This document shows positions 8,867 through 18,278 of a stretch of DNA of 64,000 bases, piece by piece; position 1 is the stretch's first letter, and each line of letters opens with the position of its first letter. The translations under genes were made by a program, and so were the position numbers. Source of the stretch: Pandoraea aquatica (GTDB lineage Bacteria; Pseudomonadota; Gammaproteobacteria; Burkholderiales; Burkholderiaceae); assembly GCF_902459565.1 (NCBI RefSeq), contig NZ_CABPSN010000003.1:728623-792622 (forward strand). The letters run 5' to 3'. Under the pieces are notes generated by a model that was not told the origin of the DNA, did no database searches, and saw only the letters and a program-made list of their open reading frames with translations.

Positions 8867-10066
8867 ATGACTGAAAAGGACAAAGGGCGGCGTGTGCTGA
8901 TCGTGGGCGGCGGCATCGGCGGGCTTGCGGCCGCGCTGGCGCTCGCGCGTCAGGGGATTCGGGTGCAGTTGCTGGAGCAAGCGGCAGAAATCAAGGAAAT
9001 CGGTGCTGGGATTCAGCTCGCGGCGAACGCATTCAACGCACTGGATGCGCTTGGCGTCGGCGAAGCGGCGCGCCGACGCGCCGTGTTCACGGATCACATG
9101 ACGATGTTCGACGCCATCGACGCGAAAGAGGTCGTGCGCATCAACGTCGGCGCACCGTATCGCGCGCGCTTTGGCAATCCTTACGCGGTGATCCATCGCG
9201 CGGACATTCATCTGTCGATTCTCGAAGCCGTGCAGGACGATCCGCTGATCCAGTTCCACACCAACACGCATGTATGTGAGTTGGCGCAAGACGCGAGCGG
9301 GGGGACGGTGACCGATCAGCATGGCGAGCGATATCGCGCCGATGCTGTGATCGGCTGCGATGGCGTGAAGTCGACCGTACGTCAGGTGCTCATCGGCGAT
9401 GACGTGCGTGTGACGGGGCATGTCGTCTATCGCGCCGTCGTCGATGTCGAAAACATGCCAGAAGACTTGCAGATCAATGCGCCCGTCGTCTGGGCGGGGC
9501 CGCATTGTCACCTCGTTCACTATCCGCTGCGTGGCGGACAGCAGTACAACCTCGTCGTGACGTTCCATAGTCGCGAGCAGGAGGAATGGGGCGTGCGTGA
9601 GGGCAGCAAAGCGGAGGTGCTGTCGTACTTCGAGGGCATTCATGCGCTGCCGCGACAGATGCTGGATCGTCCGACCTCATGGAAGCGATGGGCGACGGCC
9701 GATCGCGACCCGGTCGAGCGCTGGAGCTACGGGCGTGCGACATTGTTGGGCGACGCCGCGCATCCGATGACGCAATACGTCGCGCAGGGGGCGTGTCAGG
9801 CGCTGGAAGATGCTGTGACGTTAGGCGCAGCCGTTGCCGCGACCGACGGCGATTTCGAGCGCGCCTTCCAGTGTTATGAGGCCGCCCGAATTCCCCGCAC
9901 GGCACGCGTGCTCTACTCGGCACGCGAGATGGGACGGATCTATCACGCCAAAGGCGTTGAGCGGCTGGTACGCAATTCGCTGTGGAAGGGACGCACCGAC
10001 GAAGGATTTTACGACGCGCTGGATTGGCTGCACGGCTGGCGTGCGGAGGACTGCCTTAAGTCTTGA
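8867..10066 (+). CDS. FAD monooxygenase, 3-hydroxybenzoate 6-hydroxylase-like
   Basis: A 399-residue class A flavoprotein hydroxylase. It has GGGIGGLAAALALAR at the N-terminus, a D-G type second motif (DAVIGCDGVKSTVR) near residue 165, and GDAAHPMTQYVAQGACQALEDA near 295. The last segment is close to that of 3-hydroxybenzoate 6-hydroxylases and related salicylate hydroxylases, which make gentisate or catechol using NADH and O2. AGGAGG precedes the start. No ring-cleavage gene follows, so the product must be handled by genes elsewhere. Its last 11 bases overlap the end of the convergent LysR gene. Substrate is inferred, not shown. Confidence 0.82.
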   Translation: MTEKDKGRRVLIVGGGIGGLAAALALARQGIRVQLLEQAAEIKEIGAGIQLAANAFNALDALGVGEAARRRAVFTDHMTMFDAIDAKEVVRINVGAPYRARFGNPYAVIHRADIHLSILEAVQDDPLIQFHTNTHVCELAQDASGGTVTDQHGERYRADAVIGCDGVKSTVRQVLIGDDVRVTGHVVYRAVVDVENMPEDLQINAPVVWAGPHCHLVHYPLRGGQQYNLVVTFHSREQEEWGVREGSKAEVLSYFEGIHALPRQMLDRPTSWKRWATADRDPVERWSYGRATLLGDAAHPMTQYVAQGACQALEDAVTLGAAVAATDGDFERAFQCYEAARIPRTARVLYSAREMGRIYHAKGVERLVRNSLWKGRTDEGFYDALDWLHGWRAEDCLKS

Positions 10067-11018
10067 TGCCCTTGCCACGCGGAGTCACTGCGCTTGACGT
10101 TGCCGCTGCCGCCGTAGCGGCTTCACTCAGCCTCTCGCGCAACCAGACCATGCCCGGATCGTTGTGATTGCGCGGATGCCATGCCGCGCTCAGCGTGAAG
10201 CCGGGGAGAGGGAACGGGAGCGCGAAGGCGTCCAGACGGTCGGCATATCGCGACACCAGTTGTGCGGGCATTGTGCAGACGTAGTCGCTGTGGCTCAGCA
10301 GCTCCGGCACCACGGTGAACGCCTGAACCGAGACGGCGACGTCGCGTGAGCGGCCGAGCGACTGAAGGTGCTCGTCCACGAACCCCATGAAGCTCCCGCC
10401 GCTCGTCGACACGAGCACGTGTCGTAACGCGCAGTAAGCACTCAGCGTGAGCTTGCGGGTGCCGCGAGGATGCGACTTGCGCTGTGCCATCACGAACGTC
10501 TCGTCCACGAGCTTTCGTGCGCGCATGGTCGGCGGGACCATGCGCTCGGAGCCGATCAGCAAGTCGACTTCGCCGGATTCGAGTTGCGCCGCGATCTCCA
10601 TCGCGCGCGCGTGAACGAAGGCAATCTGCACCCCTTTTCCCGTCACGGAGGGCAGCGCCTCCAGCAACGCCATGCCGATCGTCGAGGTCGCGTTATCGCT
10701 CGCTGCAATGACGAAGCGGCGCTCGTCGGTCATCGGATCGAACGCTGGCGACTGACGCACGACGGTAGCCAGATCGCTTAACGCCGCGCGCAGCGGTGTG
10801 AGCAATGCCAGGGCACGGGCTGTGGCAATCATGCCGCGCCCGGTGTCGGCCGGGATCAGCAGCGGATCGCCGAACAGGCGTCGCAGTCGCGCCAACTGGG
10901 CCGACACGGCGGGCTGCGACAGCCCGAGCCGCTCGGCCGCGTGCGTGACGTTCCGGTCCGCGAGCAGCGCGTCGAGCGTCACCAGCAGATTCAGGTCCAC
11001 CCCCTTGAAATCGACCAC
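10056..11018 (-). CDS. LysR-family regulator
   Basis: A LysR-type regulator of about 320 residues with FKGVDLNLLVTLDALLADRNVT at the N-terminus and the SQPAVSAQLARLRRLFGDPLL recognition segment. The GTG at 11018 is taken as the start because GAGG lies seven bases upstream; an ATG at 11042 is in frame but has no ribosome-binding site. The effector domain again shows LESGEVDLLIGSERM, close to the branch of the regulator at 3262. It is convergent with, and overlaps by 11 bases, the monooxygenase gene, and it is divergent from the dehydrogenase gene at 11110, its likely target. Confidence 0.88.
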   Translation of the reverse strand: MVDFKGVDLNLLVTLDALLADRNVTHAAERLGLSQPAVSAQLARLRRLFGDPLLIPADTGRGMIATARALALLTPLRAALSDLATVVRQSPAFDPMTDERRFVIAASDNATSTIGMALLEALPSVTGKGVQIAFVHARAMEIAAQLESGEVDLLIGSERMVPPTMRARKLVDETFVMAQRKSHPRGTRKLTLSAYCALRHVLVSTSGGSFMGFVDEHLQSLGRSRDVAVSVQAFTVVPELLSHSDYVCTMPAQLVSRYADRLDAFALPFPLPGFTLSAAWHPRNHNDPGMVWLRERLSEAATAAAATSSAVTPRGKGIKT

Positions 11019-11109
11019 GGTTATGCCTCGTATGTTTGCCATCTATTTCAAACATACGTCCGGAGCGCCTAGAGTGCAAGGCATGTCATCTCAACCCGGA
11101 GTGTCGATC

Positions 11110-12186
11110 ATGAAAGCCTGGATTCTCGAACGTGTCGGACAACCCCTCGTGCTGCGCGACGTCGATACCCCCGACGTGCGCCCCGGTGCCGTGCTCGTGC
11201 GCATGGAAGCGGTCCCGCTGCTGAGCTACACGCGTGCCTATCTGAACGGTGAATTGCCGTATCAATACCCGGAAGGGCCGTTCACACCGGGGACGAACGG
11301 CGTCGGCACCATCGTGGCGACGGGCGCCGGGGTGCATCACTTTTGTGCCGGTCAGCGTGTCGCGGTCAATCCGTATCTGACGAGCACCGAAAACGTCGAC
11401 TCGCCCGCGGAAGTCCTGATCGGGCTGACGGGCATCAGCGACGACAGCGCGCCGCTGCTGCAAGACTTTCCGCACGGCACGTTGCGTGAGATTGCCGAGT
11501 TTCCTGCATCCGCACTGGTGAGTCTGGCAGGGCTGGAACACGTCCCGTCGGAACGGCTGGCCACGCTTTCCAAATTCGCCGTACCGATGGGCGGTCTGCG
11601 TCGTGGGCGTCTGGTGGCGGGTGAGACGGTGGTCGTGAACGGCGCGACGGGGGCCTTCGGTTCGGCCGCCGTACTGGCTGCGCTTGCCATGGGCGCGTCG
11701 AGCGTCATCGCGCTGGGACGCCGCATCGAGCCGCTTGAGTCGCTCGCCCGACTCGGCGGGGAGCGGGTGCGTCCGGTGGTGTTGTCCGGCGACGCAGTGC
11801 GCGATGCTGCGGCGATCCGATCGGTCGGGCCTTCGGGTGTCGATCTGGCGTTCGATATGGTGGGGCAGGCGACGGACCCGTCCAGCACGCTGTCCGCGCT
11901 GCGAAGCCTCAAACGTCGTGGCCGCATGGTGCTGATGGGCAGCATGAACGTGCCCTTGCCGCTGCCCTATGGTGAGATGTTGCGCAACAGCTGGGAGGTG
12001 ATGGGGCACTTCATGTACGCGCCGTCCGACTATCGCGCGCTGGTGTCCATGGTGCGTGCGAACCAGCTCTCGCTTGAGACGATCGGCGTTAAAACCTTCC
12101 CGTTCGATCACATCGAAGCGGCTATCGACGCCGCAGGCGCACAGGCGGGACTGGACGCCACGGTGGTCTCGTTTGCCCAGGCCTGA
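11110..12186 (+). CDS. Zinc-type alcohol dehydrogenase/quinone oxidoreductase-like protein
   Basis: A 358-residue medium-chain dehydrogenase/reductase. The N-terminal GroES-like domain (MKAWILERVGQPLVLRDVD) is followed by a Rossmann domain with VVVNGATGAFGSAAVLAALAM near residue 180. The FTPGTNGVGTIVATG segment corresponds to the usual GHE region but lacks the glutamate and the zinc-binding histidine, so it is probably a zinc-free quinone-oxidoreductase type using NADPH. The ATG at 11110 follows CCGGAG; a longer upstream reading is not supported. It is divergent from a LysR gene, with 91 bases between the chosen starts. The substrate is unknown. Confidence 0.82.
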   Translation: MKAWILERVGQPLVLRDVDTPDVRPGAVLVRMEAVPLLSYTRAYLNGELPYQYPEGPFTPGTNGVGTIVATGAGVHHFCAGQRVAVNPYLTSTENVDSPAEVLIGLTGISDDSAPLLQDFPHGTLREIAEFPASALVSLAGLEHVPSERLATLSKFAVPMGGLRRGRLVAGETVVVNGATGAFGSAAVLAALAMGASSVIALGRRIEPLESLARLGGERVRPVVLSGDAVRDAAAIRSVGPSGVDLAFDMVGQATDPSSTLSALRSLKRRGRMVLMGSMNVPLPLPYGEMLRNSWEVMGHFMYAPSDYRALVSMVRANQLSLETIGVKTFPFDHIEAAIDAAGAQAGLDATVVSFAQA

Positions 12187-12246
12187 GCGGGGGAATTTTT
12201 GCCTGTCACCACACCGAGTGCGATGCGTGGTGACGTTGGCGGGGAG

Positions 12247-12672
12247 CTACGCCGCGACGTAAGTCGGGCCGTCCCAGCCATCGAGATACTTCGGCAAGTC
12301 GTCGACGACATCCACCACGCGCTCACGGTAGAACAGGTGCATTGTCGGCGCGAGTGCGGCGTCGAGTTTGCCGCCGGTCGCGCGGGCGGTGATCGCGTTC
12401 GGCACCACGCGCATGCCCAGGCGATTGGTGCCGAAGACGACTTCGCCACAGACGTCGCAGAACGTCTTCGTCATCTGCTTTTCAGGATGTTTGAACGTGC
12501 TTCCAGCGCGCTCGCCAACGGTGACCGCCTCAGACGCCCACGCTGTCGCGGAAAAGACCGACGTGCCGTAAAAGTCCCGGCATGACGAACAGTGACAGTT
12601 CGCCCGCGCGGCGGGACTGCCATGCAAATCCAGGGACATCGTTCCGCATAAACACTTGACGTTCAGTGACAT
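12247..12672 (-). CDS. GFA-family (Mss4-like) zinc protein
   Basis: A 141-residue protein with the cysteine pattern of the glutathione-dependent formaldehyde-activating (GFA/CENP-V) fold: KCLCG near the start, NCHCSSCRDFYG near residue 30, and FCDVCGEVVFG near 75. These cysteines bind structural or catalytic zinc. The start MSLNVKCLCG is preferred because family members begin just before the first CLCG; upstream codons show no conservation. Most bacterial members have no proven reaction, so function is not assigned. A second GFA protein lies at 47438. Confidence 0.82.
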   Translation of the reverse strand: MSLNVKCLCGTMSLDLHGSPAARANCHCSSCRDFYGTSVFSATAWASEAVTVGERAGSTFKHPEKQMTKTFCDVCGEVVFGTNRLGMRVVPNAITARATGGKLDAALAPTMHLFYRERVVDVVDDLPKYLDGWDGPTYVAA

Positions 12673-12791
12673 GAGTCTCTCGCTAAGCGTGCCGTCGATC
12701 GGCGTCGCGCGAGAGTCTAGCATTGGTCATCGCGGGGGGGCGCTCTCACCTTGCCGTATCATGACGGCCTCTCTCTCGAAAAAGTCCTGAA

Positions 12792-13250
12792 ATGCAAGTC
12801 CTCGTCGATGCCGACGCCTGCCCCGCAGTCATTAAGGATATTCTGTTCCGCGCGGCCAAGCGCGAAGAAATGATGGTGACGCTGGTGGCGAATCAGTTTC
12901 TGCGCACGCCACCGTCGCCGTTCGTCAAATCGATTCAGGTGCCGCCGGGGTTCGACGTGGCGGACGCGCGTATCGTCGAGATGGTCGAAGACGGGGATCT
13001 GGTGATTACCGCAGATATCCCGCTCGCGGCGGCGGTCATCGAGAAGGGAGGGAAAGCGCTTGATCCACGCGGGAGCTGGTTCACGTCGGAAAACATCAAA
13101 GAGCGCCTGTCCGTGCGCGACATGATGGACCAGTTGCGCGCCGCCGGGATCGAGACCGGTGGCCCTGCCCCGTTTAGTCCGCGCGACAGCAAGGTGTTTG
13201 CCGGTGAACTGGACCGCTTTCTGGCCCGTCAGCGCAAAGCACCTCGTTAA
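12792..13250 (+). CDS. YaiI/YqxD family protein (UPF0178, DUF188)
   Basis: A 152-residue protein that matches the DUF188 family over its whole length. The N-terminal [20 protein letters not shown] is the family signature, with a PIN-like acidic arrangement (DAD, then [12 protein letters not shown] near residue 75). The C-terminal [18 protein letters not shown] is also conserved. The biochemical activity of the family is not established, although the fold suggests a nuclease relative. It ends six bases before the convergent ankyrin gene. Confidence 0.88.
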   Translation: MQVLVDADACPAVIKDILFRAAKREEMMVTLVANQFLRTPPSPFVKSIQVPPGFDVADARIVEMVEDGDLVITADIPLAAAVIEKGGKALDPRGSWFTSENIKERLSVRDMMDQLRAAGIETGGPAPFSPRDSKVFAGELDRFLARQRKAPR

Positions 13251-13256
13251 GTCGCG

Positions 13257-13901
13257 TCAGGCTTCTGCGCGAGGCCCGCGCGCCTTCAGCGCCACCAGCA
13301 TCTCCACGATATCGCTCGGCAGCTTGCGTTCGCGCGCGATGTCCACGCAATCTCGGCCACGGACGTCGGCGATCGTTGGGTCTGCGCCTGCGTCGATCAG
13401 CAGACGCAGCGTGGCGAGCCGTTGCAGTCGTGCCGCGTAGAACATCGGCGTTTCGCCGTGGGCGCGCAGATTGAGCACCGGCCGGTGGGCGAGGAGAGCG
13501 CGGCACATGGCATCGTCGTCGCGCCACACGGCCGCCCACAGCGAATAGCTCGGGTTCGCGCCACGACGCAGCAGGAACTCCACGAGCGGACGGTTTTCGC
13601 CGCGCGCCACGGCGTACCAGAGCGCCGTGGCCTGAAAATCGCCCTCGTCCTCATCCATCGGGACGACCTGCTCCAGCACCGCCCCCGCTTCCAGCAACGT
13701 CTCGGCCGTCTTCAGACCGTTCGGCTCCAGCAGTCCTGCCGTCTCCGAGGGGCGGATCGAACAGGCCAGATGCAGCGCAGTCCGATGCTTCGGGTCCGAG
13801 GCGGAAATGAGGTCCGGGGCCTCGGACAGCAAGCCCGCTACCGTGCCGCAATCCCACTTCCGTGCTGCATTGAATAGCGCTGTTTTCGAGGGTTTCGCCA
13901 T
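13257..13901 (-). CDS. Ankyrin-repeat protein
   Basis: A 214-residue protein made mainly of ankyrin repeats, for example RTALHLACSIRP, TALWYAVARGENRPLVEFLLRRGANP and TPMFYAARLQRLATLRLLIDAGADP, ending with DCVDIARERKLP. Such repeats bind other proteins. There is no signal peptide or membrane segment, so it should be cytoplasmic. The start MAKPSK follows a clear AGGAG site; the longer reading upstream is not supported. No partner can be named from the neighbours. Confidence 0.82.
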   Translation of the reverse strand: MAKPSKTALFNAARKWDCGTVAGLLSEAPDLISASDPKHRTALHLACSIRPSETAGLLEPNGLKTAETLLEAGAVLEQVVPMDEDEGDFQATALWYAVARGENRPLVEFLLRRGANPSYSLWAAVWRDDDAMCRALLAHRPVLNLRAHGETPMFYAARLQRLATLRLLIDAGADPTIADVRGRDCVDIARERKLPSDIVEMLVALKARGPRAEA

Positions 13902-14034
13902 CGGGGGCTCTCCTTGAGGGCGTCCTGCGACGCCCGGGTCTATGACCGTGACCCAGGGTATCGCTGCTGTATGTGCGTAGTGTGGCAATCGGCAATACTG
14001 CGAGCCGCGCTTGCCTCGCAGTATGCCTGCACAA

Positions 14035-16182
14035 TCAGAAGAACATTTCCAGGTTGACCCCGACGTGCGTTCGCGAACCGACGTCGCCACCTGCTACGCC
14101 GTTGACGAATGCCGAAACCTTGGCCTTTTTCGTCATCAGGTAGCCCACTCGCGCCCCATATTCCAGCCAGTTCAGACGGCTTGAGACCTGCGGCGTGAGG
14201 CTGCCGATGCCGCCGACATTCAACTGCGAGCCGTCTCGATAATTGAAGCCGTGCGCCCACGCGCCCCAGAGCGCCGCATCGATGCTCGACGTGAAGGCAT
14301 GTACCCACTTCTCGCGGATCTTCAGGACATTCATGGTCGACGACGATGCGCCCATGCTGGCTTCGAACGGGTTGCCCGGCGAAAGCACCTCGCTATACGT
14401 CGACGTGCGCATGACCTGACGTCCGAGTTCGATCGACTGGCTGAACTGATCGCTGTCGGTCGCATCGATGCGCATGCCGAGACGGGCAAAGCCATAGGCC
14501 TGCCGTCCGGACGCATTGGCGCTGCCTGTCGCGGTGCCCGCTCCGTTCGCGTAGTTGCGCGAGAAGCGGTAATTGCTGTCCGGCGAGTAGAAGCCGCCGA
14601 TCTCGCCGAACCAGCCGAAGCGCTCACCAAGCCGGTGCTCGTAACGTAGCTTGAGCGCTGCCGTGAAAGCTCCCTTCATCTGCGTGTCGCCGTAGGTTTC
14701 CGACGCGTAACCCACGCCGGCGACGATCTCGAACGGCGCGAGATTCAGATGCCCGGTGATCCCTGCGGCGAGCGAGCCGACAGCGCCAAACGCGGCGACA
14801 CCGCCCGTCGGTCCCGAAGCGCCGGACGTGCCGGAGGCCGAGGACATCTGGCCTTCGCCCAACATCTGATCGGCGAAACCATGCATCTGCCCCATGACGC
14901 CCTGACGCGCCCGGCCCATCTGATCGGCCGACGCCTGCACCGATGCGGGGGTGGTGATACCGGCGATCACCGGCGGCGGAGTGGTGGTGCCGGGCGACGT
15001 GCCGGGGGAGGTACCGCCATCGGGCTTGGTGGAGGGCGTCTCCGGGGTTGCAGGGTCCGGATCGGGTTTCGGCAACACCGTCGCATCGAGATAGCGAATG
15101 ACGTACACCTGAGGAGTGCTATTCGGCCCGGAGCGGAAACCGTCTCCCGCGATGTACTGCCCGTTGGCCGAAAGACCCGAGACAGTGCTCAGCGATATGC
15201 CGCTCGTGGAGACCCCGGCATTGGAGAGCAGCGTGAGCAGATCCTGCATGCCGGTGGCGTTTGTCCACCGGAACATGCGCATTTCACCTTGCGCTGTGTA
15301 GGATCCCCCCACGACGACGGCGCCGTTGGCGCTGACGAGGGTTGCGACGGATAGCGGGCCGCCCAACGTTCCAAGATCGACCAGGCCGGTTGCGCTTGTC
15401 CAGCGAAATGCCCGTTGAGCGTTGCTTGCGGTGTTGGCCATGCCAGCCACGACGTTGCCGTCCGCACTCACGGCTTTCGCGTTGGAAAGGGTGCCACCGA
15501 GCGTCCCCAAGTCCTGCATGCCCGTGGGCGCGGTCCAGCGGAATGCGTGTATCACCGAGGCGTCGGTGGCCGACGCGCCGGACCAGCCGACTACAACGCT
15601 GCCGTTGGCGTTCGCGGAGATCGCATAGGAGGCGTCGCCGCCGAGCGTGCCAAGATTGGTCATGCCGCTGGCCGCCGTCCAGCGAAACGCGCGCTGTTCG
15701 GACATTCCCTTCGCCAGCGAGCCGCCCACGACGGTGGTGCCGTCTGCGCTTACGCCAAAGGCGTTCGACGAGACGCCACTACCAAGGGAGCCGAGATTCT
15801 GCGTGCCGCCGTCTGCCGTCCAGCGAAAGGCGTAGCTCGTGTTGTAACCAGTGCGGACGTAGCCGACCACGACGCTGCCGTCGGCGTTCACTGCGGCGGC
15901 TTCGCCACCCACGTCACTGATGATTTGGACCCCCGTGGGGTTGGTCCAGCGAAAGGCGCGAAGGCCTGCTGGCGTGGTCAAAGTGCCGATCACGGTCGAG
16001 CCGTCCGCGCTCATACTCACGGAATTCGTGGCGTTCGCTTGTGGCAACGAGAAGAAGATGGGCGTTTCCGCGCTCACCGAATCTGCGGCGTAGGTGCTCG
16101 GGCTAAGGAGTGCGCTAGCCGCCAGGGCAACCAAAGAGCGGCGAGGGCGCGTGTGCGGGCGCGTAGGAAGGACGAAGGCCAT
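14035..16182 (-). CDS. Autotransporter with HAF-repeat passenger
   Basis: About 715 residues. An N-terminal signal peptide with an arginine-rich front (RPHTRPRRSLVALAASALL) is followed by at least six HAF repeats of the form AFRWT-x-TG-x-x-DLGTLGG between residues about 70 and 345. Then comes a proline/threonine-rich linker (about 375-420) and a C-terminal autotransporter beta-domain of some 260 residues ending in NLEMFF, with the terminal aromatic residue needed for barrel assembly. The passenger should be displayed on the cell surface. HAF repeats have no proven function. The start at 16182 is chosen because the signal peptide begins there; its ribosome-binding site is weak. The AraC gene ends 114 bases upstream in the same direction. 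Confidence 0.85.
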   Translation of the reverse strand: MAFVLPTRPHTRPRRSLVALAASALLSPSTYAADSVSAETPIFFSLPQANATNSVSMSADGSTVIGTLTTPAGLRAFRWTNPTGVQIISDVGGEAAAVNADGSVVVGYVRTGYNTSYAFRWTADGGTQNLGSLGSGVSSNAFGVSADGTTVVGGSLAKGMSEQRAFRWTAASGMTNLGTLGGDASYAISANANGSVVVGWSGASATDASVIHAFRWTAPTGMQDLGTLGGTLSNAKAVSADGNVVAGMANTASNAQRAFRWTSATGLVDLGTLGGPLSVATLVSANGAVVVGGSYTAQGEMRMFRWTNATGMQDLLTLLSNAGVSTSGISLSTVSGLSANGQYIAGDGFRSGPNSTPQVYVIRYLDATVLPKPDPDPATPETPSTKPDGGTSPGTSPGTTTPPPVIAGITTPASVQASADQMGRARQGVMGQMHGFADQMLGEGQMSSASGTSGASGPTGGVAAFGAVGSLAAGITGHLNLAPFEIVAGVGYASETYGDTQMKGAFTAALKLRYEHRLGERFGWFGEIGGFYSPDSNYRFSRNYANGAGTATGSANASGRQAYGFARLGMRIDATDSDQFSQSIELGRQVMRTSTYSEVLSPGNPFEASMGASSSTMNVLKIREKWVHAFTSSIDAALWGAWAHGFNYRDGSQLNVGGIGSLTPQVSSRLNWLEYGARVGYLMTKKAKVSAFVNGVAGGDVGSRTHVGVNLEMFF

Positions 16183-16296
16183 CGTGAAGGATCGCGAAAA
16201 ATCCCGATCTTCGACGAACCAATATTGGCCCGCCCCGCATGGCGTCCCGGAAAGATTGACTGCGCGTCCCAACGGCAGGACGCGCGCTCGCTATGC

Positions 16297-17400
16297 TCAG
16301 GAAGGCACGTCGGATGCAGCGTCGGTTGGGCCGGGACGCGTGCGCTGAAGGCCTTCGAGCCATGCCCGGATGGTGGTCTCGTCTCGTGACGGCGGTGCGC
16401 CGTCCGGACCCGGTACGCCGGACGGATGCGGGTGGCGAACCATGGTCTTGTGCGCACTCGCGCGCACTTCTCCCGGACTGACACCGAACCGCCGACGAAA
16501 CGCGCGGCTGAACACGCTTTCGCTCGAAAAACCGTAACGGTAGGCGATCTCGATGATGGCGATTCGCTGGCCGGTCGAGAGCAGGAGTTCGTCGAAGCAC
16601 CGATCGAGCCTGCGGGCCTGAATATAGGCTTGCACCCCGCCGTCCGCCTGAAACCATCGGTACAGATTGGATCGCGAGATCCCCATCGCCAATGCGATCT
16701 GTTCCGGCGACAACTGTTCGGCGTGCAAATGACGCTCGATATGCGCCTGCACCAGGCGCTTGACGCCGTCGCGAAGCACTTGCTGCGTCGGCGCGTCGTT
16801 GTCCAGGAGCTTCGACTGTGCGCCGCCCAGCAGAATCAGACTTGCATTCACGGACGCCGCCATCTCTTCGTTCGTGAGCATGTGCGCGCTTCGCGTGAGT
16901 TCGCTCAGGTGCGAGGCGAGTAGTCGGGAGGTACCCAGCGCTGGATCCAGTACGGCACCATGCAGCTTGCGGTTGCGCAGCGACGTCGGCAGGCGGTCGC
17001 GCGGCACGGTGAGCGTGATCGTCGAAAACGAGGGCGTGCGGCTGTTCACGGTCTGCCCGAGATCAAACACGCTGATGGCCCCGGCACTGGCGTTGACCGT
17101 GCGCTTGCCGTACTCGCCCTCGATGCCGCCGGAGGTCACCAACTGGATCATCAGGTGATCGACGTGACTGCGCCGCACGTCTGCCGCGCTGCGGCGATGC
17201 GTCATGGTGGCCGAGCAGGTGCTCCGGCTGATCAGACAATCGCCCAGATGCGTGCCGCTCATTTCCCCCTGAAACCCCTGAGGGCTCGTTTCGATGCCAA
17301 CGTCGACATAAGGTCGCACCAACGTGCGCCAGATCTCCGGTGCCTCCGGGTGTGTCCGGCTGTCGAACCGGGCGAAGAATTGCCGCGACGCGTCGTGCAT
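16297..17400 (-). CDS. AraC-family transcriptional regulator
   Basis: A 367-residue regulator with an N-terminal AraC-binding-like domain (DVGIETSPQGFQGEMSG, SHVDHLMIQLV, then GAISVFDLGQ) and a C-terminal pair of helix-turn-helix motifs (LSPEQIALAMGISRSNLYRWF and IAIIEIAYRYGFSSESVFSRAF). The start at 17400 follows AGGGACC and lies only five bases after the stop of the LysR gene at 17406, so the two regulators are very probably one transcript. Targets could be the downstream autotransporter or the RND pump. No ligand can be named. Confidence 0.88.
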   Translation of the reverse strand: MHDASRQFFARFDSRTHPEAPEIWRTLVRPYVDVGIETSPQGFQGEMSGTHLGDCLISRSTCSATMTHRRSAADVRRSHVDHLMIQLVTSGGIEGEYGKRTVNASAGAISVFDLGQTVNSRTPSFSTITLTVPRDRLPTSLRNRKLHGAVLDPALGTSRLLASHLSELTRSAHMLTNEEMAASVNASLILLGGAQSKLLDNDAPTQQVLRDGVKRLVQAHIERHLHAEQLSPEQIALAMGISRSNLYRWFQADGGVQAYIQARRLDRCFDELLLSTGQRIAIIEIAYRYGFSSESVFSRAFRRRFGVSPGEVRASAHKTMVRHPHPSGVPGPDGAPPSRDETTIRAWLEGLQRTRPGPTDAASDVPS

Positions 17401-17405
17401 GGTTT

Positions 17406-18278
17406 TCAGGTCCCTTGTGAACTCACCCGCAACAACTCCCCGAAGCGAGCTTCGCACCAGCGCATGACATCGTTGGGTTCACGACCGAACCGCCACAGCA
17501 TGCGCACCGGCAACTGCGGAAGACCGAGGTCGTCGCAGCGAAGTTCATGAAGATCTTCGTACGCCGCGATATCGATGGGCAGCACCGCCCAGCCCAGCTT
17601 GTCCACGACCATGCTGGCAATGACGTACGAGCTGTCCGCGCGCCAGATCGATGGGCTCAGTTGCAACGGCGTGATGTCGTCCATTTGCAACAGAAGCTGA
17701 CGATATTTCGCGAGATCGCCGCGCGTGACCTGATCGCGATACGCCAGCGGATGGTCGCCGGCGACGAACACGCCCTGCACGGCCGAGCCGACGTACTTGT
17801 GGCCGAGCGCCGACGAAATCGCCCCACGGTCGACGTGAAAGCCGATATCCGCGCGCTGCTTCTCCACGTATTCGGCGACTTCCGTCGAGGTGCCGTTGAG
17901 CAGCGTCAGTTCGAGATAGGCGAACTGATAAGCGAGGTCGCGCACCAGTTCGCTGACGGCCTGATACGGCAACGCCTCGTCCAGCGCCAGCGACAGCTGG
18001 GGCTGCTCACCGAACGCCAGCGCGTTTGCCCGATGGTTCAGCCCCTCGGCCTGGCGCAGCAGTTCCTTGGCTTCGAGCAGCATCACCTCGCCCTGATCGG
18101 TGAGGCGTGCATTCCGACGGCTGCGGTCGAATAGCTCAAATCCCAAATCCGCTTCGAGCAGCGAAATTGCCGTGCTCACCGCCGACTGGGCTTTCCCCAT
18201 ACGACGGGCGGCAGCGGATATCGAGCCGTCCTCCGCTGCCGCCACAAAGTAGCGCAATTGTTCAATTGTCCAGTTCAT
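17406..18278 (-). CDS. LysR-family regulator divergent from RND pump
   Basis: A 290-residue LysR regulator. The N-terminus MNWTIEQLRYFVAAAEDGSISAAARRMGKAQSAVSTAISLLE carries the helix-turn-helix, followed by an effector domain with SELVRDLAYQFAYLEL and DLHELRCDDLGLPQLP. It faces away from the RND efflux operon at 18597, with a 318-base gap, which is the classic arrangement for a local regulator. It is co-directional with, and five bases from, an AraC gene. RND pumps of this group are more often governed by TetR proteins. Confidence 0.9.
   Translation of the reverse strand: MNWTIEQLRYFVAAAEDGSISAAARRMGKAQSAVSTAISLLEADLGFELFDRSRRNARLTDQGEVMLLEAKELLRQAEGLNHRANALAFGEQPQLSLALDEALPYQAVSELVRDLAYQFAYLELTLLNGTSTEVAEYVEKQRADIGFHVDRGAISSALGHKYVGSAVQGVFVAGDHPLAYRDQVTRGDLAKYRQLLLQMDDITPLQLSPSIWRADSSYVIASMVVDKLGWAVLPIDIAAYEDLHELRCDDLGLPQLPVRMLWRFGREPNDVMRWCEARFGELLRVSSQGT

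Noticed and set aside
12205..12234. Hairpin GTCACCAC/GTGGTGAC as a terminator
   Set aside because: The loop is 14 bases and no T run follows on either strand.
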